58,540 bases of DNA from an uncultured Clostridium sp. (lineage in GTDB: Bacteria > Bacillota > Clostridia > TANB77 > CAG-508). The notes under the pieces were generated by a model. That model saw only the letters and a list, made by a program, of their open reading frames with translations. It was not told where the DNA came from and searched no databases. The stretch spans positions 35,358 through 93,897 of the forward strand of contig CANSMW010000008.1 of the NCBI GenBank assembly GCA_947648215.1, in the 5' to 3' direction. The position numbers and the translations under genes are program-made. Positions 21,151 to 29,333 of the stretch are shown piece by piece (within the stretch, counting starts at the first letter, position 1; every line of letters starts with the position of its first letter).

Positions 21151-21663
21151 ATGGAAGAAAAACAAGAAAAAAATATAGAGCAGATATTAGATATTATGAA
21201 AAATAGCTATAATCAGTATTATAATAGAATGCAAAGTATTGATAACAAAAGTGGATTTTTTATTGCATTTCATGCTGCAGTTTTATTATTAGTAGTAGAC
21301 CCAGAAAATATAAAAGAAATACTTCAAATACATTGTTCAAATTTAGGCGAAACGTTAAAATATGCTAGTATAGCTATATTTACAATTTTTGCATTTATAT
21401 TAGCAATTATAGCTATATGTTTATTTATATGCAGCTTAAAATCAAGAAATATAAAATATTTGCCTGCAACAATATGTGATGATAAATATTATAATTGTGA
21501 AAATATAGATTTGAAAAAAGAATTAATAAAAGGCTACAAAGAAATTTCCCAATATAATGAAAAAATAATTGAAAAAAAACACAGTTTATATAATTATGCT
21601 TCTATAATAACTCTTATACAGGTTATTTTTATTGGAATAAAACTGATTTTTCAAATGATATAG
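21151..21663 (+). CDS. Membrane protein resembling Pycsar/CBASS-type TM effectors
   Basis: 170 residues; RBS AAAAGGAGC before ATG 21151, 12 bases after the nuclease gene. Three hydrophobic segments (residues about 33-48, 70-95, 145-168) separated by a charged loop. The start NRMQSIDNKSGFFIAFHAA, the central hydrophobic pair and the Lys-rich stretch before the last helix resemble small TM effectors of nucleotide-signalling anti-phage systems (inference by pattern only). No cyclase gene is next to it, so this role is uncertain. Confidence 0.45.
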   Translation: MEEKQEKNIEQILDIMKNSYNQYYNRMQSIDNKSGFFIAFHAAVLLLVVDPENIKEILQIHCSNLGETLKYASIAIFTIFAFILAIIAICLFICSLKSRNIKYLPATICDDKYYNCENIDLKKELIKGYKEISQYNEKIIEKKHSLYNYASIITLIQVIFIGIKLIFQMI

Positions 21664-21675
21664 GAGGTGGAGTAA

Positions 21676-21804
21676 ATGAAGGAAGAAAATGATACAAATA
21701 ATAATGATAATAATGAAAATAATAATGTTTCAACTTGTCCACCAATAGAAATTGGAATGCACCAAAATAGTTATAAACCTAAAAAGGACATAGAAAAAAG
21801 ATAA
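21676..21804 (+). CDS. Small Asn-rich protein of unknown function
   Basis: 42 residues from ATG 21676 with a good Shine-Dalgarno (TAGGAGGTGG). The first half is low-complexity Asn/Asp/Glu, the second half contains STCPPIEIGMHQNSY. It follows the TM gene by 12 bases and is probably in the same operon. No family recognised. Confidence 0.5.
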   Translation: MKEENDTNNNDNNENNNVSTCPPIEIGMHQNSYKPKKDIEKR

Positions 21805-21848
21805 TAATAAAATTTTTTTTAGGAGTAGCCAAAACTGAGCCTAATTTT

Positions 21849-22211
21849 TTAACAATATATTAATTCTTTAAATATAATTTCTTCAACTGAATGCTTATAA
21901 TTATTCATGAGTCCAGTCCATTTTAAAGGGTCAGTATTTTTCAAGTTTTCATCAATAGGATTTTTTTCTAGCATTTGTTTCATAAGTAGTTCAAATCTTG
22001 ATATAGCTTGTTTATCAGTTTCTACAATATGTTTTCTTAAAGTCTTGTTCATAAACATTATTATATATTCTGCTTTCTTCTGACTTTTTAAATATTCTAA
22101 TCTTAAATGACCATACTTTCCAATAATATAATCATTTTCATATTCTTCTTTCTCTAAATATAAGTCAGGGACAAAATAGTCTCCTTCTTTGTAATAAGTT
22201 ATTTCTACCAT
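21849..22211 (-). CDS. TnpV-like transposon protein
   Basis: About 120 residues from ATG 22211 (minus), preceded by GGAGGTTTTAAC. The pattern ITYYKEGDYFVPDLYL, then IIGKYGHLRLEYLK and KWTGLMNNYKHSVEEIIFKELIY, matches TnpV proteins of Clostridial transposons such as the Tn4451 group, which also use large serine recombinases. Function is unknown. It lies at the right end of the element. Confidence 0.75.
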   Translation of the reverse strand: MVEITYYKEGDYFVPDLYLEKEEYENDYIIGKYGHLRLEYLKSQKKAEYIIMFMNKTLRKHIVETDKQAISRFELLMKQMLEKNPIDENLKNTDPLKWTGLMNNYKHSVEEIIFKELIYC

Positions 22212-22321
22212 AGTTAAAACCTCCATAAATTGATTTTCACTACAAATTTGACTAAATAATTTATATCTTTAAACGGCTATCTAACACAATAAAATTTTTG
22301 AAGAAATCTATAAGAAAAATT

Positions 22322-22355
22322 TTGTCCTTATTAGAATTCTCCCAATGGAGAAACA
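22322..22355. other. attR junction
   Basis: TTGTCCTT (22322-22329) and CTCCC of the element are followed by core AA (22344-22345) and then dinD sequence TGGAGAAAC. Confidence 0.8.
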
Positions 22356-22649
22356 TCCAAAGATATAGCAAATAGAAAAGGTATATCAGAAAAAGAAGAT
22401 ATATTAGACTATATGAGTAGTACAGAACTTGCCGCAAACTTATTTAGAATAACACAAACAGATGAGGTATTAAAAAATAGAAATATCAATAATGAAGAAG
22501 AGGCATGTATAACACATCATAAAGTAGGACAAGCAGTGAGACAGACCATAAAAAGAATAGGTGGTACTATGCCAGAAGATTTACCAACACCAAGTAAAAG
22601 TACAAAACAAATAGAAAAAGAGAAAAGCAAAGGATTAGAGAAGAAATGA
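22344..22649 (+). pseudogene. dinD: dinD-like gene, 3' part
   Basis: Resumes the DinD sequence interrupted at 17151: NGETSKDIANRKG, EDILDYMSSTELAANLFRITQTDE, VGQAVRQTIKRIGGTMPEDLPTP. It ends at TGA 22649. It is cut from its start by the integrative element, so no full DinD can be made here; an intact paralogue lies at 53804-54640. Confidence 0.85.
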
Positions 22650-22654
22650 TAGAA

Positions 22655-22912
22655 TCAATTAATAAGAAATTCTTATTAGTTCAAAATGAAGGAAATAGAC
22701 AAGTAAAAAGAAACATTGACCATTACAATTTAGATATGATAATAGCATTAGGATACAGAGTGTAATCACAAGTTGCAACATGGAAAAATATCACATAAAG
22801 AAGCAGTAGAAAAGGCGCAAAGAGAATTTGAAATATATAGAGAAAGGGAAATGAAGCAATTAGAAAGTGATTTTGATAAAATGATGAAAATGTTAAATGA
22901 AAATAATAAATA
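22655..22912 (+). pseudogene. RhuM-family remnant
   Basis: Encodes KKFLLVQNEGNRQVKRNIDHYNLDMIIALGYRV, a RhuM virulence-family signature, then a stop. After a frame change follows KISHKEAVEKAQREFEIY, the RhuM tail, up to TAA 22912. The middle of the gene is deleted. Confidence 0.65.
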
Positions 22913-22977
22913 AAAAAACACTACGTAAAACATACATTAATCTAATCTTGAATATGTATAAACAAGAGGTGATGAAT

Positions 22978-23213
22978 ATGGGGCAAAAGGGGTTAGATTT
23001 TAAGCATAAGGAAGTTGTGAATATAAAGGATGGACGTAGGCTTCGGGTTTGTGCAAGATGTAACAGCAGATTTAGAAAGTGGGATGATTACTTCTATAAT
23101 TGTGCCACGGAAGCAACAAATTACTTAGTATGTTTTCGGGAAATAATGATATTGTGATTCCGTGGAAGGATATTCGTTGTATAGGAGATGACATCATTCT
23201 AGTAGAAGTTTAA
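22978..23213 (+). CDS. ylmC: YlmC/YmxH family PRC-barrel protein; two CGG +1 sites
   Basis: A 77-residue PRC-barrel protein of the sporulation-associated YlmC/YmxH family. ATG 22978 follows AGAGGTG. Skipping C23044 and C23108 gives KEVVNIKDGRRLGFVQDV, IIVPGSNKLLSMFSGNN and IPWKDIRCIGDDIILVE, the standard family sequence. Read without the shifts it ends as an unrelated Cys-rich tail. Two recoding events within 22 codons are needed to make this short protein. A nearby CGG at 23137 is out of frame (TCG GGA) and causes no shift. Confidence 0.9.
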
Positions 23214-23250
23214 GAAAATCAAAAAAGCACTATGCTTTTTTGATTTTCTT
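23214..23250 (+). terminator. Terminator after ylmC
   Basis: GAAAATCAAAAAAGCA pairs with GCTTTTTTGATTTTC around a CTAT-type loop, directly after the ylmC stop codon. Confidence 0.8.
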
Positions 23251-23291
23251 TGGTATAATAAGGTCATTATAAAAAAAGGAGAGAAAAGAAA

Positions 23292-24959
23292 GTGGAGGAC
23301 AAGCAATTAAAAATAAAATTTAATCTAATCGCAATTGTATGTATTATAATTTTCTGTTTTGCTATTACACCAATTACTTTGCAAAATGATACATTTTATA
23401 CCATAAAAATAGGAGAACATATTGTAAATAGTGGAAATATTGATATGAAAGACCCATTTTCAATGCATGATTTACCCTATACCTATCCTCATTGGTTATA
23501 TGATGTAGGAATTTATTTCATTTACCAACTAGGAGGAATGGCAGGAATTTATCTATCTACTGTAATACTGGCATGTATGTTAGGTGTTACTGTATATATT
23601 ACGAATAAAAAGATAGTAAAAAACGAATTGGTATCGTTTTTATTAACCATGGGAGTGATGTATATTATCACAGGCTTTATTGCAGCAAGAGCACAACTTG
23701 TTACCTTTATTTTATTTGCACTAACCGTATACTTTATTGAACAATTTTTGGAAACAAAGAAAAAGCGTTATGCGATTGGCTTAATTGTAATTCCAACGGT
23801 TATTGCCAATGTTCATTTAGCAGTATGGCCATTTTACTTTATTATTTTCCTACCATATATTGCGGAGTATCTAATTGCTTTATTGGTAGATTCTCATATA
23901 ATTTATAAGGTACAAAAAAGATATTATGAGTACAAAATACAACAAACACAAAACAAACCAACCAAAGAAGAGAAATGCCCAAATAGGCAAGATAAAATAG
24001 AAATCCTACAAAATAAGCGACAAATGTTAGAAGATAAATTCAAACAAAGCTTACAAAAACAAGCAGAAAGAAGAAAAAATCCATATAAAATTAGGATACA
24101 AAGAAAAGATAGCGTTAAATGGTTAATTGTGATTATGCTAATTTGTGTATTAACAGGACTACTTACTCCACTTGGAGATACGCCATATACCTATTTAGTA
24201 AAAACAATGCAAGGAAATACGACCAAAAGTATTAATGAGCATTTGCCAATGGTATTAATTCAAAATAGAGGAACACTAACCATTCTTGCCATTGTACTAT
24301 CAATATTAGTATTTACCGATACCAAAATACGCCTAAAAGATTTTTTTATGCTAGGAGGTCTAATCATTTTAGCACTATCTTCAAAACGACAGCTGTCAAT
24401 GCTTACGCTAATTGGGGTATATTCGATTAATCGATTAGTTTGTGATTTATTCCATAAATATGATAAAGACGGAACCGAAAAGTTCATGAAAAATATTACC
24501 TCTGGTTTTGGAGCAGTGATTACAATATTACTCGTAATTTTAGTTAGTATTGTAGAATTTAAACCACAGGCAGGAAATAAGTTTATTGATGAAAAAACCT
24601 ATCCTGTACAAGCAGTTGAGTGGCTAAAACAAAATGTAAATGTAAGCGAAATACGTTTGTATAATGAATATAATTATGGAAGCTACGTCTTATACCAAGG
24701 AGTACCAGTCTTTATCGATTCAAGAGCAGATTTATATACACCAGAATTTAATGGGGATAAAGACAAGGATATTTTTACCGATGCACTTCAAATTGCGAAT
24801 GTTAGTAAATATTATGAAGATGGATTTGAAAAGTATGATTTTACGCATTTACTAATACCAAAAAATACAAAAATCAATATGTTTATTAAACGTGATGAAA
24901 ACTACAAAGAATTGTATAAAGATGATCATTTCATTATATACGAAAGACAAGAACAATAA
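23292..24959 (+). CDS. Polytopic membrane protein, GT-C glycosyltransferase-like
   Basis: 555 residues from GTG 23292, preceded by AAAGGAGAG. About ten hydrophobic segments with an extracytoplasmic first loop NDTFYTIKIGEHI ... DPFSMHDLPYTYPHWLYDVG, the D-containing first-loop pattern common in GT-C enzymes that use polyprenyl-linked sugars. A charged Lys/Gln-rich cytoplasmic loop spans residues about 210-275. The C-terminal domain contains AVEWLKQN and VPVFIDSRADLY. Substrate unknown. No in-frame CGG. Confidence 0.6.
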   Translation: MEDKQLKIKFNLIAIVCIIIFCFAITPITLQNDTFYTIKIGEHIVNSGNIDMKDPFSMHDLPYTYPHWLYDVGIYFIYQLGGMAGIYLSTVILACMLGVTVYITNKKIVKNELVSFLLTMGVMYIITGFIAARAQLVTFILFALTVYFIEQFLETKKKRYAIGLIVIPTVIANVHLAVWPFYFIIFLPYIAEYLIALLVDSHIIYKVQKRYYEYKIQQTQNKPTKEEKCPNRQDKIEILQNKRQMLEDKFKQSLQKQAERRKNPYKIRIQRKDSVKWLIVIMLICVLTGLLTPLGDTPYTYLVKTMQGNTTKSINEHLPMVLIQNRGTLTILAIVLSILVFTDTKIRLKDFFMLGGLIILALSSKRQLSMLTLIGVYSINRLVCDLFHKYDKDGTEKFMKNITSGFGAVITILLVILVSIVEFKPQAGNKFIDEKTYPVQAVEWLKQNVNVSEIRLYNEYNYGSYVLYQGVPVFIDSRADLYTPEFNGDKDKDIFTDALQIANVSKYYEDGFEKYDFTHLLIPKNTKINMFIKRDENYKELYKDDHFIIYERQEQ

Positions 24960-25010
24960 AAGGAAAAGAAAGGGGAAGATTAGTGAATTTAAGCTAATCG
25001 ATATAAAAAA

Positions 25011-25515
25011 GTGAGGGAACAAAAAGAAAATAAAAGGTTAATGTGGCCAATTCTAATGTTTATAGGACTATTAGGAATTGACCAAATTGTAAAAATAATT
25101 GCTATTTCAAATAATTGGAATGTAACCATACTTGAAAATGTGCTTAACTTGAAATTAGTATTTAATAATGGAATTGCTTTTGGAATAGGGCAAGGAACGA
25201 GTATGGGAACTTTCATTGTTAGTAATCTAATTGTACTAGGAATTATCATACGTTTCATTTGGATACAAAAAGACCAAATGGATAAACCAACCATGTATGC
25301 ACTGTTTATCATTGTGAGCCGGAGGAATAGGAAATGTTATAGATCGAGTATGTAGAGGAAATGTAGTAGATTTTATCCAAATTTTCCCAAATACTCATTT
25401 TCCAGTATTTAATCTTGCCGATATTTATATTGTAATTGGTTGGATAGCACTTGCTTTTTGTTTTGCATTATATAGTTATAAAGAAATACAGGAAAGAAAA
25501 AGGAAAAAACAATAA
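25011..25515 (+). CDS. lspA: Lipoprotein signal peptidase LspA; one CGG +1 site
   Basis: Aspartyl protease that cleaves prolipoprotein signal peptides in the membrane; 167 residues from GTG 25011 (start not certain, weak RBS). Four TM segments. Skipping C25320 restores SGGIGNVIDRVCRGNVVDFI, which holds the first catalytic Asp, and leads to FNLADIYIVIGW with the second. Without the shift the protein stops at 25355 and lacks the active site. It is followed 20 bases later by rluD, the common lspA-rluD order. Confidence 0.93.
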
Positions 25516-25534
25516 AAGGAGAAGAAAATAGAGT

Positions 25535-26450
25535 TTGAAAAAAATAGAAGTAATGAAAAATGAAAACATACGATTAGATAAATGGATAGCACTTGAATGT
25601 GAGGAATTATCAAGAAATCGTTTGCAAAAGTTAATAGAAGAAAAAAAGATATACATCAATGGCAAGTGTGCAAAAGCTTCTACAAAAGTAAGTTTAGGAG
25701 ATGTAGTAGAAATTGAAGAAGTACCTGTAAGAAAGACAAGTTTACAGGCACAAGACATTCCAGTAGAAATTATCTATGAAGATAGTGACATCATTGTTGT
25801 AAACAAACCAAAAGGAATGGTAGTACACCCAGCAAATGGAAACCCAGATGGGACGTTAGTAAATGCTATTATGAATATTTGCAAAGATAGCCTATCAGGA
25901 ATTGGGGGAGAATTACGACCAGGTATTGTTCATAGGTTAGATAAAGATACTTCTCGGATTAATTATCATTGCCAAAAATGATACCGCCCATATGGTGTTA
26001 AGTGAAAAATTAAAAAATCACGAAATAAAAAAGACGTATCTTGCTTTGGTAAGAGGGTGTGTAAAAGAAAACGAAGCCACCATTCATATGCCAATTGCCA
26101 GAAGTACAAAAGATAGAAAAAAAATGGCAGTTGCAAAAGAAGGAAAAGATGCAATTACTCATTTCAAAGTGCTTGAAAGATTTGAAGGCTATACCTTTTT
26201 AGAAATTAAAATCGAAACAGGAAGAACCCATCAAATTCGTGTTCATATGGCACACATTGGTTATCCCATTGTAGGAGATATGGTGTATTCCAATGGTAAG
26301 AACCCATTTGGAGTAGAAGGGCAAATGCTACATGCGTATCATTTGGTATTTGAACATCCCATTACTCAAAAGGAAATAAACCTAAAAGCTCCATTACCAG
26401 AGTATTTTGAAGAAGTATTAAATGATTTAAGAAAATACCCCTGCCATTAA
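25535..26450 (+). CDS. rluD: RluA/RluD family 23S rRNA pseudouridine synthase; one CGG +1 site
   Basis: 304 residues from TTG 25535, with AAGGAG upstream; ATG 25553 is an alternative. An S4 RNA-binding domain (residues about 10-65) precedes the catalytic domain. Motif II HRLDKDTSGLIIIAKND contains the catalytic Asp and is formed only when C25955 is skipped. RTHQIRVHMAHIGYPIVGD and MLHAYHLVF complete the fold. The unshifted frame stops at 25981. Forms an operon with lspA. Confidence 0.93.
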
Positions 26451-26469
26451 AAACGTAAGGGGTATTTTT
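26432..26469 (+). terminator. Terminator after rluD
   Basis: AAAATACCCC pairs with GGGGTATTTTT; the left arm overlaps the last rluD codons. Confidence 0.8.
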
Positions 26470-26573
26470 AAATCTATATAAACTTTATACGATATTTCGT
26501 ATAAAGAAAGTAAAAACATAGCTTGTATAGTAGTATATGAAAGAAAAACAAAAAATGTGACAAGGAGGAGATA

Positions 26574-27294
26574 ATGGAAGAGATACGATTACAAAAATAT
26601 ATGGCAGATTGTGGAATTGCATCTAGGAGAAAATGTGAGGAATATATTTTAGAGGGTAGAGTAAAAGTAAATGGAAAAATACAAAGTAGACTAGGTGCAA
26701 AAATAAATCCGAAAAAAGATGAAGTGTGGTTTGATGGGAAGAAAATAGGGGAGCAAGAAGAAAAGGTATATATTTTGCTAAATAAACCAATCGATTATGT
26801 TACAACAGCCAATGACCAATTTGGAAGAAAGAATGTATTGGAATTGATAAAAGGCGTAAATAAAAGGATTGTCCCAGTAGGAAGGCTAGATATGTATACT
26901 TCCCGGAGCCTTATTATTAAGCAATGATGGCGATTTTGTTTATCAAATCACACATCCCAAACATGAAATTAATAAAACCTATGTAGTAACCCTAAAAGGA
27001 ATCATAACGAAAAACGAAAAACAACAATTAGAAGAAGGACTACCAATCGAAGATTATATTACAAAACCAGCTAGGGTAAACTTATTAAAAATAGAGAAAG
27101 AAAAAAATAGGTCCAGAATTGAAATTACAATCCATGAAGGCAAAAACAGACAAGTACGAAAAATGTGTGAAGCAATAGGTCATACCGTTATAGCACTACA
27201 CAGAAGTAAAATAGGAGACCTAACGGTAAAGGACCTAAAAATAGGAGAGTGGAGATATTTAAGAAAAGAAGAGGTAAAAAACTTAAGAAAATAG
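26574..27294 (+). CDS. RsuA/RluB/RluE family pseudouridine synthase; one CGG +1 site
   Basis: 239 residues; ATG 26574 follows AAGGAGGAG. S4 domain at the N-terminus (RLQKYMADCGIASRRKCEEYI), then the catalytic motif VGRLDMYTSGALLLSNDGDF, created by skipping C26904. The C-terminal part has EGKNRQVRKMCEAIGH, typical of this family. The +1 site falls at the Gly of D-x-x-T-S-G, the same position as in the neighbouring rluD. Confidence 0.92.
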
Positions 27295-27317
27295 TACAAT
27301 GCATAGCAATTTTTTAG

Positions 27318-27363
27318 GAGAATAGAGAGGAACTACAATTGCTTATTCCCCTCTATTCTTCTC
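27318..27363. other. Intergenic hairpin
   Basis: GAGAATAGAG and CTCTATTCT arms flank a 20-base loop in the 241-base gap between the RsuA-type gene and the S1 gene; no T run follows, so its role is unclear. Nothing else is recognised in this gap. Confidence 0.4.
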
Positions 27364-27535
27364 ATTTTGCATTATATGAGAGCTTTGCTTTGAACAATAT
27401 ACCATAAACCGCCTAACTATAAAAATAGTTTAAAGAATTTATATGAGGAAATGCAACGAATTACAAAAAAATATATTTACAATTCTCAAAATTATCGATA
27501 TAATAGCACTAACAAAAGAAAAAAGGTGTGATGAT

Positions 27536-28350
27536 ATGGAAAACCAACGATTTATTCCAGAGGGTTGGGAAATGATAGCAAAACCAATAACACATCCTGA
27601 ATTAACAAAAGCATATCAAACAGGGGATATCATGCAAGGGCTTGTAACAAAGTGTGATTCTAATTATAATTTGTATGTTGATATGGGAAACCATATACAA
27701 GGTATGATTCCAAGAGAAGAAGTAGAAGCGGTTAATATTGATGAAACTGGATTTCCAAAACCTAATGTTTGTGCACGGAAAAGTAAATAAAATAGTACAA
27801 TTTAAGGTAAAAGATATTCCAAAAGAAGACCTTGCCATTTTATCGAGAAAAGCAGTAGGACAAGAAGCACTAGATTGGGTGCAAAAGGAATTACAACCTC
27901 GGAATAGTAGTATGTGGAATTGTGCGAAACATACGACCATATGGCGTGTTTGTCGAAATAGGAGGAGGCATTGCAGGGTTACTTCATATTGAAGATATTT
28001 CGGTTGCAAGAATAAAATCGCCAGAAGAACGATTTCAAATTGGACAAAAAATCAATGTTATGGTAAAATGGATAGACAGGAACCATAAAAGAGTTGTTTT
28101 AACTTATAAAGAACTTTTAGGAACTTGGGAAGATAATATTAAGGAATTCTTGGAAGGAGACATCGTAGAAGGGATTGCAAGGCAGGAAGAGAAACAAAAA
28201 AACGGTATTTTCGTCGAGCTAAAACCAAATTTGGTGGGATTAGCCGATTATAAAGAAAATATACAATATGGGCAAAAAGTCCAAGTTAGCATTAGGAAAA
28301 TTATACCAGAAAAGAAAAAAGTAAAATTAGTATTTGTAGGAGGGATTTAA
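27536..28350 (+). CDS. S1 RNA-binding domain protein (RpsA-like); two CGG +1 sites
   Basis: 270 residues from ATG 27536, after AAAAGGTG; an upstream extension lacks a site. Three S1-type OB folds: GDIMQGLVTKCDSNYNLYVDM (about 33-110), IVVCGIVRNIRPYGVFVEIGGG ending in HKRVVLTYKEL (about 122-195), and a degenerate third (DIVEGIARQEEKQKNGIFVEL). Skipping C27776 and C27900 joins CAGKVNKIVQFKVK and LQPGIVVCGIVRN. Unshifted it breaks in the first and just before the second S1 domain. Role probably in mRNA binding or translation. Confidence 0.88.
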
Positions 28351-28352
28351 TT

Positions 28353-29291
28353 ATGGTTGAAGATAACCAAATTGAAGCAAAAAGTTCACCATTCGCAATT
28401 CGTCAGGGTGAAATTAAAGTATTTGACGGAAAAGATGGATATGTATCCATGAATCAAATTGTCCATAAAATTAATATTGGACATATTAATGATTTACACT
28501 TTAAAATATTAGAGTTAGTAAATGAATTTGAATTTATTACATCAAGACAATTATGCCAAATTTTAACTTGGAAAGGAATCGATTATAAATCACAAGACAA
28601 GTTAAATAACAAATTAGAACAAATGGTAAAATCCAAAATTTTAACAAGATATTACTTTAGTTCAGAAGAGGGAAAAGGAATTTACCGTATTTATAGTTTA
28701 GAAAAGATGGGAAAATATCTGTTAACTTCTAAAGAAATTGAATGTAAATGGCAACCAACCGATAATACCAAACCAGTTGCAATGATTAAAAAGAGACTAG
28801 CAGGAAACCAAACCATTTTAGCCTATTTAAGAAAAGTAAAAGCATTTGATGAATATACGGTAAAACCAACCATTACAGCAAAATCACTTGCCAAAACTTT
28901 TAAATCAACAGGTGGTAGTGTAAAATTAACCAAAAACAATAAATCGATTATCTTTGTATTTGAAGTAATAAGAAGAGAAGAAGATTGGGAAACAAAATTA
29001 GTAGAAAAGGCACGTTTATACCAAGACTTTTATGCAAACTTTGTAGCAGGAGATTCCGGTTTTTCTGCAATGCCACAATTAATTTTCATTTGCGAAGATG
29101 AAAAACACATGGCAGAATGCTTTAAAACCATTGTAACAAACAAAATAGAAATACCACAAATTAAATTATATTTCTCTACAGATTTAAGACAAAATAACGA
29201 GACTTTAGCAAAAACATTAGTAGAGTTTCGATTAGATGAACAAACTAACAAATATAAGATGGACGATGTAGAGCTTAAATTATTAGATTAA
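28353..29291 (+). CDS. Replication-relaxation family winged-helix protein
   Basis: 312 residues; ATG 28353 follows GGAGGG, two bases after the S1 gene. A winged-helix start (HINDLHFKILELVNEFEFITSRQLCQIL) and the FVFEVIRREEDWETKLVEKARLYQDFY nuclease-like strand arrangement resemble replication-relaxation proteins of plasmids and conjugative elements. Converges on a VirD4-like gene, its usual partner. No CGG. Confidence 0.6.
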   Translation: MVEDNQIEAKSSPFAIRQGEIKVFDGKDGYVSMNQIVHKINIGHINDLHFKILELVNEFEFITSRQLCQILTWKGIDYKSQDKLNNKLEQMVKSKILTRYYFSSEEGKGIYRIYSLEKMGKYLLTSKEIECKWQPTDNTKPVAMIKKRLAGNQTILAYLRKVKAFDEYTVKPTITAKSLAKTFKSTGGSVKLTKNNKSIIFVFEVIRREEDWETKLVEKARLYQDFYANFVAGDSGFSAMPQLIFICEDEKHMAECFKTIVTNKIEIPQIKLYFSTDLRQNNETLAKTLVEFRLDEQTNKYKMDDVELKLLD

Positions 29292-29329
29292 AAAAACAAA
29301 CTTTGCTTATGCAAAGTTTGTTTTTTATA
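29292..29329. terminator. Bidirectional terminator
   Basis: AAACAAACTTTGC pairs with GCAAAGTTTGTTT around TTAT, with A and T runs on either side, serving both convergent genes. Confidence 0.85.
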
Positions 29330-29333
29330 ATAT

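Larger units (their letters stand above)
17152..22343. mobile_element. About 5.2 kb serine-integrase-type integrative element in dinD
   Basis: The element splits dinD. Its ends reconstruct an attP: the left end carries AAGGACAA at 17166-17173, exactly 14 bases after the AA core, and the right end carries TTGTCCTT at 22322-22329, exactly 14 bases before it, with GGAG and CTCC next to the core. Such inverted arms around a two-base crossover are typical of large serine recombinase sites. Cargo: recombinase C-terminus (fused to a reverse transcriptase), group II intron 5' region, YhcG nuclease, 3-TM protein, small acidic protein and TnpV. With the recombinase N-terminus missing, the element is probably immobile. 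Confidence 0.85.
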
